A stretch of DNA of 40,906 nt from the IMG/VR virus record IMGVR_UViG_3300005529_000065, positions 1 to 40,906 of that record; one strand, given 5' to 3'. Of this stretch, positions 1 through 7,542 are shown one piece after another. The stretch is from a virus. The notes beneath the pieces were generated by a model, which was not told the DNA's origin, did no database searches, and worked only from the letters and a program-made list of their open reading frames with translations. The translations under genes were made by a program, and so were the position numbers. Position 1 is the first letter of the stretch; each line of letters begins with the position of its first letter.

Positions 1-562
1 GGACAACGCTTCGCTGTTCAACTCGCAGCAGCAGATGGCCCAGTACATCGGGAACGATGTGTCCGCGACGGAGATGCAGTCCCGTCTGCAGGTGGCGCAC
101 GAGGCTGTCACGTCCGACAACCCCGCGACCCGTGCGATCTACCAGCAGTGGTATGCGCAGGGTTTGACGCAGCATGACGCTATCGCCGCGGTGCTGGACC
201 CGGACACTGCGATGCAGACGATTCAGATGAAGGCGAACGCGGCGAAGTTCGGGTCTGCGGCGCAGCAGGCTGGTTTGGGTTTGACGCAGGAACGCGCCGA
301 GCAGCTCTCCAATCTGGGTGCTGATGTCACGAACGCGGTGCAGGACTTCGGGAAGGTCGCCCAGATTCAGGCGAACGCTGGGACGTTGGCTTCCCGGTAT
401 GGCCTGCAGTGGGGCGGTCAGGGTCAGGCGGAGAACTCGGTGTTCTTCAATGACGCCCAGGCGAACCTGAACCTTGCCCGGTTGGGTAACGCTGAGCAGT
501 CGGCGTTCGCGGCCCAGGGCAACCAGGGTAACGCGTCTTCGCTGAAGCGCCAGAACTACTAG
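1..562 (+). CDS. C-terminal part of 608-aa structural protein (continues from 39642..40906)
   Basis: The frame is open from base 2 and ends at TAG 560-562. Joining the last two bases of the window (GC) to base 1 (G) gives an alanine codon and keeps the frame of the gene that starts at 39642, so this is its C-terminal 187 residues. The segment is rich in Ala, Gln and Asn, without Cys or a membrane segment, as in phage structural proteins. It sits between the 1926-aa structural gene and the scaffold/capsid genes. I recognise no domain. The open frame contains an internal ATG at 35, but nothing suggests it is the start. Confidence 0.85.
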   Translation, partial: DNASLFNSQQQMAQYIGNDVSATEMQSRLQVAHEAVTSDNPATRAIYQQWYAQGLTQHDAIAAVLDPDTAMQTIQMKANAAKFGSAAQQAGLGLTQERAEQLSNLGADVTNAVQDFGKVAQIQANAGTLASRYGLQWGGQGQAENSVFFNDAQANLNLARLGNAEQSAFAAQGNQGNASSLKRQNY

Positions 563-599
563 CAACGTTACCAACGATACAACATTGTATTGTTGGTTT

Positions 600-670
600 T
601 GGGGATTCGTCTAACGGTAAGACTGCGGCTTCTGGTGCCGCCAATTGAGGTTCGAATCCTTGATCCCCAG
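600..670 (+). tRNA. tRNA-Gln (anticodon CUG)
   Basis: The cloverleaf can be drawn by hand. Acceptor TGGGGAT (600-606) pairs with ATCCCCA (663-669) and the discriminator is G670. The D arm is GTCT/AGAC. The anticodon stem GCGGC/GCCGC closes the loop TTCTGGT with anticodon CTG. The T loop is TTCGAAT. CCA is not encoded. It lies in the 218-bp gap between the 608-aa structural gene and the scaffold gene, inside the late operon. The neighbouring structural genes use CAG heavily, which would fit a role in boosting late translation; that is inference. Confidence 0.95.
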
Positions 671-780
671 CCCCGTCCCGATTCCCGACCGGTGACGCGT
701 ACATAGGGAAACCATCGCACGAGCATCTCCCGCTCCCCTGGTGGGTCGGATTGGCGTGCACTTTCAAGGGTGAAAAGAAT

Positions 781-1257
781 ATGAGCGACGAAACTTTCGA
801 CATCAATTCGGCTGACGGCGGCGGTCTCCGCCGTGAGTTGGAGCGGGTGCTCGCAGACAACAAGGCTCTCCGCGCTAAGACGGAGGCGTTCGAGGCTGCG
901 AAGCGTACGCAGGATGCGAGTGAGTTTCTGTCGGCCCGGGGCCTGAACCCGAAGCTGGCGAAGTTCGTGCCGGCTGAGGCGGCGGGTGACCCGGCGGCGA
1001 TGGACAACTGGGTGAAGGAGAACGCTGAGCTGTTCCCCACTGCCCCTGCGGATCAGACCGGTTCGCAGGTTCAGGAGCCGGTCCAGACTGAACCGATTAT
1101 CGAGGCTGGTTCTCGTGATGGTTGGTCGAAGATCGAGCGGGTCGCGGCGAATGGTTCTGTCGAGCCGGTTGACATCGCGGCGCTGGAGTCTCAGGTTGCG
1201 GCGGCGCAGAATCCCGCCGAACTGATGGCTCTGCTGCGTCAGTATTCCATTTCGTAG
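781..1257 (+). CDS. capsid scaffolding protein (inferred)
   Basis: 158 residues, acidic, with a predicted helical coiled segment near residues 14-40 (LRRELERVLADNKALRAKTE) and a charged C-terminal half. An AAGGGTG element precedes ATG 781; an upstream TTG at 751 lacks such a site. It sits directly before the major capsid gene, the standard place for a scaffold, and its size and composition match small phage scaffolds. The assignment rests on position and composition, not on a recognised catalytic motif. Confidence 0.7.
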   Translation: MSDETFDINSADGGGLRRELERVLADNKALRAKTEAFEAAKRTQDASEFLSARGLNPKLAKFVPAEAAGDPAAMDNWVKENAELFPTAPADQTGSQVQEPVQTEPIIEAGSRDGWSKIERVAANGSVEPVDIAALESQVAAAQNPAELMALLRQYSIS

Positions 1258-1288
1258 AACCTAACACCCTTGAAGGGGGTGCATTCCA

Positions 1289-2221
1289 ATGGCTAACGCT
1301 TATAACAGCACTAGCACTCTGACCAACCTGGTTCAGACTGCTTACGACCGCATGGTCGAGTGGCAGCTTCGTAGCGTCCCGCAGTTCCGTGCGGTCGTTG
1401 ACAAGCGCCCGGCCATGCAGGCAATGCCTGGTTCGGTTGTCGTCTTCACCATCCAGAACGACCTGACCGCCCTGGCGACCACTCCGCTGACTGAGACGGT
1501 TGACCCTGACGCGGTTGCGCGTCCGGCCCCGACTCAGGTTTCGGTGACCCTGCAGGAGTACGGCAACGCTGAGCTTGACACTCTGCGTCTGCGGCGCCTG
1601 GCGTTCACTGACATCGAGCAGGAGCAGGCGATCACGATCGGCCGTAACATGGCTGACACGATGGACGCCCTTGTGCGTGGCGTTCTCGACGGCGGCTCGA
1701 ACAACCTGTACCAGACCGGCACCAGCACGATCGCCCTGTCTGGTCCGGCGACCTCCCCGGCCACCATCCAGTTGATGCAGACTGCGGTGACCAAGCTGCG
1801 TGCGGCTGCTGTTGACCCGCGGGTCGGCGACTCGTACGTCGCGTACATCCACCCGGACGTTTCGTTCGACATCCGGACCCAGTCCGGTGCGAACAACGCT
1901 GGCTGGATCACGCCCCACGCGTACACCGACACTTCCGCGATCTACGCGGGTGAGGTCGGGCAGTTCGGCGGGGCCCGGTTCATCGAGACTCCCCGTACCA
2001 CTGTGGTTGCCGGTTCGCCGAACATCTACAAGTCGTACGTCGTGGGTCGCCAGGCCGTTGCTGAGGCTGTGGCCGAGGAGCCGCACGTCATCATCGGCCC
2101 GGTTGTGGACAAGCTGCGCCGGTTCTACCCGCTGGGTTGGTACTCGCTGATCGGTTGGTCGCTGTACCGTCCGCAGTCTCTGTGGATCACGCAGTCGACC
2201 ACCAGCATTGCTGGCGGCTGA
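1289..2221 (+). CDS. major capsid protein
   Basis: 310 residues, starting at ATG 1289 after AAGGGGGTG. It follows the scaffold gene, has no Cys, and has the length and mixed alpha/beta composition of HK97-fold major capsid proteins. An N-terminal helix (residues about 10-28) is followed by VPQF and a beta-rich region, as in many actinophage capsids. The gene is followed at once by a copy of the dispersed TTGACAG element and a perfect 11-bp hairpin (2235-2264), suggesting separate control of capsid mRNA level. The fold is inferred from length and position. Confidence 0.8.
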   Translation: MANAYNSTSTLTNLVQTAYDRMVEWQLRSVPQFRAVVDKRPAMQAMPGSVVVFTIQNDLTALATTPLTETVDPDAVARPAPTQVSVTLQEYGNAELDTLRLRRLAFTDIEQEQAITIGRNMADTMDALVRGVLDGGSNNLYQTGTSTIALSGPATSPATIQLMQTAVTKLRAAAVDPRVGDSYVAYIHPDVSFDIRTQSGANNAGWITPHAYTDTSAIYAGEVGQFGGARFIETPRTTVVAGSPNIYKSYVVGRQAVAEAVAEEPHVIIGPVVDKLRRFYPLGWYSLIGWSLYRPQSLWITQSTTSIAGG

Positions 2222-2234
2222 TAGTTGACAGTCC
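2222..2234 (+). promoter_or_regulatory. dispersed element, copy 1 (TAGTTGACAGTCC)
   Basis: One of 14 copies of an asymmetric element with consensus TTAGTTGACAGTGCTA. It overlaps the capsid stop codon, points in the direction of transcription and lies directly before a hairpin. Confidence 0.6.
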
Positions 2235-2264
2235 TGTGGCCCGTGGCGTTTGTCACGGGCCACA
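2235..2264 (+). terminator. hairpin after capsid gene
   Basis: TGTGGCCCGTG (2235-2245) and CACGGGCCACA (2254-2264) form a perfect 11-bp stem with an 8-nt loop. There is no T-tract, so it is an attenuator or an mRNA 3'-end stabiliser rather than a classical rho-independent terminator. Confidence 0.65.
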
Positions 2265-2291
2265 GTCCTACCCACGTGAGGAAGGCGTGTT

Positions 2292-2555
2292 ATGACACAG
2301 CAGATTGTCGGGCGCGTCACCACGCCGACCCTGCAGCGGGTGAATACTGCTGCCACGACGGTGATCCCGTCGGGCGTGCAGTCGGTGAGTATCACGGTGG
2401 TGGCGTCCAGTGGTGGGACGTCTCCGACTGTGCAGGGTTGTCCGCTGCCGGCGAATGTGACCATTTCGTTGAGCGCGAACCCTGAGCAGACTTTGTCTCC
2501 GGTGACTGTGGTGACCGCGACCGGGGATGATGTGATCATCGCGGTGATTCAGTGA
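2292..2555 (+). CDS. small virion-associated protein of unknown function
   Basis: 87 residues, starting at ATG 2292 with GAGGAAGG upstream. Rich in Val and Thr with alternating hydrophobic residues, so probably all-beta. It sits between the capsid and collagen-like genes and overlaps the next start by 4 bases (GTGA). It could be a head decoration or connector component; I recognise no family. Confidence 0.7.
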   Translation: MTQQIVGRVTTPTLQRVNTAATTVIPSGVQSVSITVVASSGGTSPTVQGCPLPANVTISLSANPEQTLSPVTVVTATGDDVIIAVIQ

Positions 2556-3187
2556 GCATTCAGGCGCAGAAGTACGGCGCCACCGGGGCCACTGGGGCCA
2601 CTGGGGCCACTGGACCAGCGGGCCCTACCGGGGCTACAGGCGCTACCGGAGCCACTGGGGCCACGGGTGCCACGGGTGCCACTGGCACTAACGGTGCGGA
2701 CAACTTGGCGGGCCGGTCCTCAACGATCCCCCGCTACACGTTGGACAACATGCTCACGCCGACGGCGGGCTGCTGCTTCCTGATGGGCGTCACGGCCTCC
2801 GGGTCTTACACGTCTACGGGTGTGACGTTCTGGGCTACGGCCCAGTCGGGAACGATCCGCGTGGGCCTGTTCACGTTGGACGGTAGCGAGAACGGGACGC
2901 TGGTCGCGTCTGGGTCTGCGGCGTCTACGACTGCGGGTTTGAACACGATCAACTGGACTTCGGGCTACGCGGTTACTGGGGGCACCCGGTATGCGGCTGC
3001 GTTCCTGGTCCCGAGTGGCGGTACGCCGCCGACGGTGCTGGGGTTCTTCGAGAACATTGATGACGTGTTCCTGTTGCAGCATCCGTTCCTGTCTGGCTAT
3101 GTGGGTTCGGGTTCTATTTCGACGATTCCGTCGACTTTCACTTACGCGTCGGTGGCTTTCTGGCATCCGATCTGGTTGACGATCTGA
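2552..3187 (+). CDS. collagen-like structural protein 1
   Basis: 211 residues from GTG 2552. Residues about 10-48 are Gly-X-Y triplets, mostly GAT with GPA/GPT variants, that is, a collagen-like triple-helix stalk. A beta-rich C-terminal domain of about 150 residues follows and would be displayed at the tip. Such proteins act as trimeric fibres or capsid decorations in phages of Gram-positive hosts. Together with the Cys-rich gene after it, it forms a cassette that is repeated immediately downstream (3351-4330). Confidence 0.8.
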   Translation: MSIQAQKYGATGATGATGATGPAGPTGATGATGATGATGATGATGTNGADNLAGRSSTIPRYTLDNMLTPTAGCCFLMGVTASGSYTSTGVTFWATAQSGTIRVGLFTLDGSENGTLVASGSAASTTAGLNTINWTSGYAVTGGTRYAAAFLVPSGGTPPTVLGFFENIDDVFLLQHPFLSGYVGSGSISTIPSTFTYASVAFWHPIWLTI

Positions 3188-3194
3188 GGTTCCG

Positions 3195-3338
3195 GTGGCT
3201 TTGTATCCGTGTTCTTTGTATTGGTGTGACGTGTGCGGCACGGTGACGCGCTCGGTTGGTGCGACGCTGGTTTGTTCGAATGCCGCTAATCATGGGGCGC
3301 AGTTGTATTCGCCGCCTTCTTCGGGGCAGGTTGTCTGA
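3195..3338 (+). CDS. small Cys-rich protein 1 (zinc-ribbon-like)
   Basis: 47 residues from GTG 3195. It contains WCDVCGTVT then VCSNAANHG: a Cys-x2-Cys pair and a later Cys/His, as in a zinc ribbon. Its N-terminus (VALYPCS...WCDVC) matches the 52-aa product at 4172 (VALYPLLSFWCDYC). Each copy follows a collagen-like gene, so the two were duplicated together. Function unknown; a metal-binding structural role is inference. Confidence 0.65.
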   Translation: MALYPCSLYWCDVCGTVTRSVGATLVCSNAANHGAQLYSPPSSGQVV

Positions 3339-3350
3339 GGGGTGTGACCG

Positions 3351-4157
3351 GTGGTTCTGAATGCGAATACTGGGTTCGGTCAGACCCCTTATGGTTTCGC
3401 CCCTGGCGGTAAGTCTTCTGGGTCTGGTGGCACGGGGGCTACCGGCCCGACGGGGCCTACTGGTCCCACTGGTGCTACCGGCGCTGCCGGCGCCACAGGC
3501 GCTACGGGTGCTACGGGAGCCACTGGCGCTACTGGCTCTCAGGGTCCTACCGGTCCTACCGGTCCTACCGGCGCCACGGGGGCTACGGGCGCGACCGGGG
3601 CCACCGGCGCGACCGGTCCGGCGGGCGGTTCGTATCCCGTCCCGGGTCGCCTGCGCTCGGCCACATCGATCTGCAACATCGATCCGTGGCAGGCGACGAC
3701 GTTCCAGTCGCTCTCGTCCGGCTTCCTGTTCTTCTACTTCTTCACCGCCCCGGCGTCGATCACGACGACCCAGGTCCGGTACCTGGTCAACGCAGCCGCC
3801 TCCGGTGTGACCGGCAGCAGCATCGGCCTGTACTCGGTGGACTCCTCCGACAACGGGACGCTTCTCACTCAGGCGTCATCGACGACGCTGTTCACCAGCA
3901 CCGGCCCGCAGACCGCCACCTGGGCGGCGTCGCAGTCGCTGACGGCCGGAAACCGCTACGCGGTCGGGTTTCTCCAGGTGTCGAGCAGCACGCCGCAGCT
4001 TCTCGCCAGCGTCGGTGCGCTGTCCGCTCTCACGCTGGAGGAGGCGATCGTCCCGCGCATCGCAGCCTCCAAGTCTTCCCAGACGGTGCAGGGCTCGTTC
4101 ACGGCCGCCTCGCTCAGTGGCGCGTCCAGCTCTGTCATCTACTTCGTAGTCCTGTAA
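3351..4157 (+). CDS. collagen-like structural protein 2
   Basis: 268 residues from GTG 3351. An N-terminal segment of about 30 residues is followed by about 23 Gly-X-Y triplets (GAT, GPT, GAA) at residues 28-95, then a beta-rich domain of about 175 residues. It has the same architecture as the 2552 gene but a longer stalk and a divergent tip. The near-identical GGNGCNACN units make this DNA prone to slippage, so stalk length may vary. Probably a trimeric fibre or head decoration. Confidence 0.8.
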   Translation: MVLNANTGFGQTPYGFAPGGKSSGSGGTGATGPTGPTGPTGATGAAGATGATGATGATGATGSQGPTGPTGPTGATGATGATGATGATGPAGGSYPVPGRLRSATSICNIDPWQATTFQSLSSGFLFFYFFTAPASITTTQVRYLVNAAASGVTGSSIGLYSVDSSDNGTLLTQASSTTLFTSTGPQTATWAASQSLTAGNRYAVGFLQVSSSTPQLLASVGALSALTLEEAIVPRIAASKSSQTVQGSFTAASLSGASSSVIYFVVL

Positions 4158-4171
4158 AGGAGGGCTGAACG

Positions 4172-4330
4172 GTGGCGCTGTACCCGCTTCTCTCTTTCTG
4201 GTGCGACTACTGCAATACAGTGACGATTCAGTCCGTCGGCGGTTGGGCGCCGGACGGATCGCTGACGATCACCTGCCCGAATACTGCGGGCCATCCCGCG
4301 CAGCCCACTCCACCTCCGGCGACGTTCTGA
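4172..4330 (+). CDS. small Cys-rich protein 2 (zinc-ribbon-like)
   Basis: 52 residues from GTG 4172, preceded by AAAGGAGGG. Motif WCDYCNTVT then ITCPNTAGHP: Cys-x2-Cys plus a second Cys/His, paralogous to the protein at 3195. Its TGA overlaps the ATG of the next gene, so translation is coupled. Function unknown. Confidence 0.65.
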   Translation: MALYPLLSFWCDYCNTVTIQSVGGWAPDGSLTITCPNTAGHPAQPTPPPATF

Positions 4331-4596
4331 TGACAACTCTCTGGGCCCTTAGCGTTCCGACGGTGCGCGAGCAGGTCGACCCGACGAAATGGTTGTGGCG
4401 CCGCTACTGCCTCGACGTGTCCCTGACCTTGGTGAAGTACAACGGGCATTGGGCGACGATCCGGTCTGCGTCCGAGGACTATCTGAATGCGGCGCAGAAC
4501 TATTTCGTAGGCGGCTACCAGTATCAGGTGGGCCAGTCGGTGCATGACGAGCTTGTGGCTGATGGTTTCGGGGCTTACTTGACCCCGCTGAATTAG
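4330..4596 (+). CDS. hypothetical late protein
   Basis: 88 residues. ATG 4330 is inside the preceding stop (TGATGA), so it is translationally coupled. Rich in Trp and Tyr (WLWRRYCLDVSL near residues 20-31; YFVGGYQYQVG near 58-68). Short, without a signal peptide or a recognised domain. By position between fibre-like and tail genes it may be virion associated. Confidence 0.65.
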   Translation: MTTLWALSVPTVREQVDPTKWLWRRYCLDVSLTLVKYNGHWATIRSASEDYLNAAQNYFVGGYQYQVGQSVHDELVADGFGAYLTPLN

Positions 4597-4604
4597 GGGA
4601 CGGT

Positions 4605-4970
4605 ATGGCTGCAACATACGTGAACGTGTTCGGCTCGTACATCAACGCCACCTCGAACGTGGCCGCTACGGGGACGGTGAAGTTCAAGCCGCGGTTCACG
4701 GGCCCGGCGCAGGACACGTCGGTGACGCCGACGGGTTACGTGGAGCCGGTGGAGATTTCGACGCAACTGGTGAATGGCGGGTTCTCGGTGAACCTGCGGG
4801 CCAGCGACGACTCGACGTTGTCTCCTACGGGTTGGACGTACCGGGTGACGGAGGAGATCACGGGGTTTCCGCGGCGCCAGTACGACATCAATGTGCCGTC
4901 GGCTAACGCCGGGTCTGGTTTGAATCTTGTTGGGGCGACGCAGGTTACGCCGCCGAATCTGGGTCACTAA
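4605..4970 (+). CDS. hypothetical structural protein, beta-rich
   Basis: 121 residues from ATG 4605, preceded by GGGGACGG. The sequence alternates hydrophobic and polar residues (TGTVKFKPRF; YVEPVEISTQLVNGGFSVNL) and looks like a small beta-sandwich, as in tail-fibre N-terminal or head-tail connector modules. No motif gives a specific role. Lies in the late operon 8 bases after the preceding gene. Confidence 0.65.
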   Translation: MAATYVNVFGSYINATSNVAATGTVKFKPRFTGPAQDTSVTPTGYVEPVEISTQLVNGGFSVNLRASDDSTLSPTGWTYRVTEEITGFPRRQYDINVPSANAGSGLNLVGATQVTPPNLGH

Positions 4971-4979
4971 GGGGTTTCG

Positions 4980-5237
4980 ATGTGCCGTTCCGGTTGCCGG
5001 ACTAAGGATCACCAGTCTTGGGGCGAGTGCCTGCGGGCGGCCAACCTCACCATCACCCCGGCTGACTCTGGGGCTAAGCCGCACGACTTCGAGTTGCAGT
5101 CGTACTACGACGCCAGGCGCCAAGGGATTCAGCCCGCGTCTACGAAGCTTGAGGCCACGCGGGCCGCTGTGGCTATCAGCGAGAAGCGTGGTACGGCGTT
5201 CGATGCGGGTAAGGAGTCGATCGCCAGTGTCGCCTAA
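4980..5237 (+). CDS. hypothetical late protein
   Basis: 85 residues from ATG 4980. Starts MCRSGCRTKDHQSWGEC, with three Cys and one His in the first 17 residues, which may bind a metal. The rest is helical and polar, ending in KRGTAFDAGKESIASVA. Overlaps the next gene by 11 bases. I recognise no family. Confidence 0.6.
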   Translation: MCRSGCRTKDHQSWGECLRAANLTITPADSGAKPHDFELQSYYDARRQGIQPASTKLEATRAAVAISEKRGTAFDAGKESIASVA

Positions 5238-6135
5238 TGTGCCCGAGTCCACGCTGGTGGACATTGTCACGGACGTTCTGGAGACCCTGTACTCCTACGC
5301 GCAGGTGAAGGACCGGATCGTTCTGCTTACCGTGAATGTGCTGTCCACTGACGGGCAGATCACGGTGTCGGCTACGGACTCCCTGCAGATCCAGCGGAAC
5401 ATGATTCTGCAGTTGTGCACGGAGAACTCAGCGCAGTCGGAGCTGGTGCGGGTGATGGCCGTGAACAACACGACCGGTGTTGTCACGGTGGCCCGTGGTG
5501 TGCGTAACACTACGGCGCAGGCGTGGAACGCGGCCACGGCGATTGTGCATGTGGAGCCGGAGTATCCGATCTCCAGCATTGTCCGGGAGATCAACCACGA
5601 GATTATCGGGATTGTGCCGGACATTTGGTGTGTGAAGAACTTCGCTACGACCGTGAGTGCCGGGTGGCAGATCGGTTACAACATGCCGCAGGACTGTCAG
5701 GGCATCGTGAAGATCGAGTACTACCCGTCGGGTACGCAGAACTTCTGGGAGCCGGTGCGCCGGTACCGGTACGACTTCACGACTCAGATCGTCACCATTC
5801 TCACGCTGATGCAGCCGGGCCGGCCGATGAACATCGTGTACCGCGGCGAGCCGACGGGCATGTTCTACGACACGGACACGGTGAACGGGACGGGCCTGCC
5901 GTCCACGTGCGATGAGCTGCTGACGTTGGGTTCCGCGTACCGGCTGATCAGCAAGCGCACGTCTGGGCGCCTGGTGGACACGCGCGCGGAGACGCCGTTG
6001 ACGGGGCAGTACCGGCAGCCGTCGTTCGTTCAGGACGCCGTGAAGTCGCTGTACGCGATCTATCAGGCACGCCTGACGCAGGAACGGGAACGCCAGCGTC
6101 TCAGGTATCCGATCCCGATGAACTACACCTTCTAG
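5227..6135 (+). CDS. putative head-tail adaptor or tail tubular protein
   Basis: 302 residues. GTG 5227 is chosen because AAGGAG lies 10 bases upstream; the frame is open further 5' but with worse sites. An N-terminal helical segment (ESTLVDIVTDVLETLYSYAQ) is followed by a beta-rich centre and a charged helical C-terminus (QARLTQERERQRL). Its position after capsid and fibre genes and its length suit an adaptor or tubular protein of a short-tailed phage. The role is inferred from context only. Confidence 0.6.
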   Translation: MSPNVPESTLVDIVTDVLETLYSYAQVKDRIVLLTVNVLSTDGQITVSATDSLQIQRNMILQLCTENSAQSELVRVMAVNNTTGVVTVARGVRNTTAQAWNAATAIVHVEPEYPISSIVREINHEIIGIVPDIWCVKNFATTVSAGWQIGYNMPQDCQGIVKIEYYPSGTQNFWEPVRRYRYDFTTQIVTILTLMQPGRPMNIVYRGEPTGMFYDTDTVNGTGLPSTCDELLTLGSAYRLISKRTSGRLVDTRAETPLTGQYRQPSFVQDAVKSLYAIYQARLTQERERQRLRYPIPMNYTF

Positions 6136-6143
6136 GAGGCGAC

Positions 6144-7520
6144 ATGACGCAGCACTACTACGTTGACCTTGCGGCCACCACCACCCTGTCGCTTCCGATC
6201 TCGAACTCTTCGACCACGATGACGGTCGGATCAACGACGGGGTTCCCGGCGTCGTTCCCGTACTACCTGGCTTTGGATTACGGCACCGGGAACCTTGAGG
6301 TTGTTGAGGTCACGGCCGCGTCTGGTCTCGTCTTGACGATGAACCGTGGCGTGTCCGGCACAGTCGCGCTGGCGCACTCGACGGGTGCGGCGATTGTGCA
6401 CGTGGCCCCGGCGCAGTTCTACAACGACACGTCGCTGCACACGAACAGCAACGCGGGCGTGCACGGCGTGGTCGGCTCGGTGGTCGGCACGACCGACGCG
6501 CAGACGTTGACGAACAAGACGATCAGCGGAGCGAGCAACACGCTGTCGGCGATTCCGGAGTCTGCGGTCACGAACTTGACGTCTGACCTGGCGGGGAAGC
6601 AGACCGCGTCCACTGGCCTGACGGCCATGTCGACCCTGCTGAACACCACCCCCGCTGTCGGGATCTTGGTCCAGACGGGCCAGAACACGGTGGGCGAGAC
6701 GAGCCTGGCGGCCGGTTCCAGCAAGGTCACGATCACGAACTCGACCGGCGTCTCCGGCGGGGTGGCCGCGCAGCCGACCATTGATGTGGTGCCGACGAAC
6801 ATCATGGCCGGGTTGCAGTCCCCGGCCCCGACGGTGGTCACGGGTACAGCCGCGAACGGTGGCACGCCGGGCACCGGCACGACCACAACGTACGCAGCCC
6901 CGTCGCCGATGCCGAAGTACCTGCGCATCTCCGGGTGCAACTCGGGTGCGGGTGGCGGCGGTTCCACGGGTGGCACGTCTACGGGTTCCGCTGGCGGTGG
7001 AGCCTGTGGTGCGGCGTCGGCGTACAAGACGATCTCGACGTCCGGTTTGACGTTCCCGCTGCAGGTTGTGGCCCCGGGTGGTTCCGCTGGTGGCACCGCG
7101 GCCAATGGTGGTAACGGTGTGCAGGCGACCGTGAAGGACAACAACGGCGCGGGTTCGACCCTGTGGAGTCCTGGGGTTCCGGCGGCGAACGGTGTCGGGC
7201 ACAGCGACGGCACGCACGCTGGGGCGAACTTCGGCGGCAACTCGGGGTATGACCCGACGACGACGGGCGCAGTGGCGGACTACGTCATCTACGGGCAGCC
7301 GGGTGAGAACGGGTTCCTGGTTTCCGCGACCGTCGGTGCGGGCGGGCAGGGCGGCTCTTCCCACTTCGGCGGCGGCGGCGTGCAGGGCTCGTTCATCCCG
7401 CAGGCCGGGAACAACGCTGCCGGTTACGGCGGCGGCGGTGGGGGTTCAGGTTCCACGACGACTAACGCCACTGGCGGCGGCGGTGGGGGCAGCATCGTCA
7501 TCATCGAGCCGATTTACTAG
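6144..7520 (+). CDS. putative tail fibre / receptor-binding protein
   Basis: 458 residues from ATG 6144, with AGGAGG just upstream. Residues about 115-135 contain DAQTLTNKTISG, a motif frequent in phage tail fibres. The C-terminal third is packed with glycine runs (GAGGGGSTGG; YGGGGGGSG; GGGGGGSIV), like the polyglycine lattices of some phage adhesin tips. The N-terminal 90 residues are beta-rich and could attach to the virion. It precedes another large tail gene. The receptor-binding role is inferred from the Gly-rich tip. Confidence 0.65.
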   Translation: MTQHYYVDLAATTTLSLPISNSSTTMTVGSTTGFPASFPYYLALDYGTGNLEVVEVTAASGLVLTMNRGVSGTVALAHSTGAAIVHVAPAQFYNDTSLHTNSNAGVHGVVGSVVGTTDAQTLTNKTISGASNTLSAIPESAVTNLTSDLAGKQTASTGLTAMSTLLNTTPAVGILVQTGQNTVGETSLAAGSSKVTITNSTGVSGGVAAQPTIDVVPTNIMAGLQSPAPTVVTGTAANGGTPGTGTTTTYAAPSPMPKYLRISGCNSGAGGGGSTGGTSTGSAGGGACGAASAYKTISTSGLTFPLQVVAPGGSAGGTAANGGNGVQATVKDNNGAGSTLWSPGVPAANGVGHSDGTHAGANFGGNSGYDPTTTGAVADYVIYGQPGENGFLVSATVGAGGQGGSSHFGGGGVQGSFIPQAGNNAAGYGGGGGGSGSTTTNATGGGGGGSIVIIEPIY

Positions 7521-7542
7521 ACAGTCCTTGGGGGTGTAGCAC

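Noticed and set aside
3430-3640. Short tandem repeats as CRISPR array
   Set aside because: They are in-frame Gly-X-Y codons of a collagen-like stalk, with 9-base periodicity and no spacers.
4320-4340. CTGATGA at 4327 (also near 25286 and 28178) as hammerhead cores
   Set aside because: They are within coding or start-codon context and no GAAA with matching stems is nearby.
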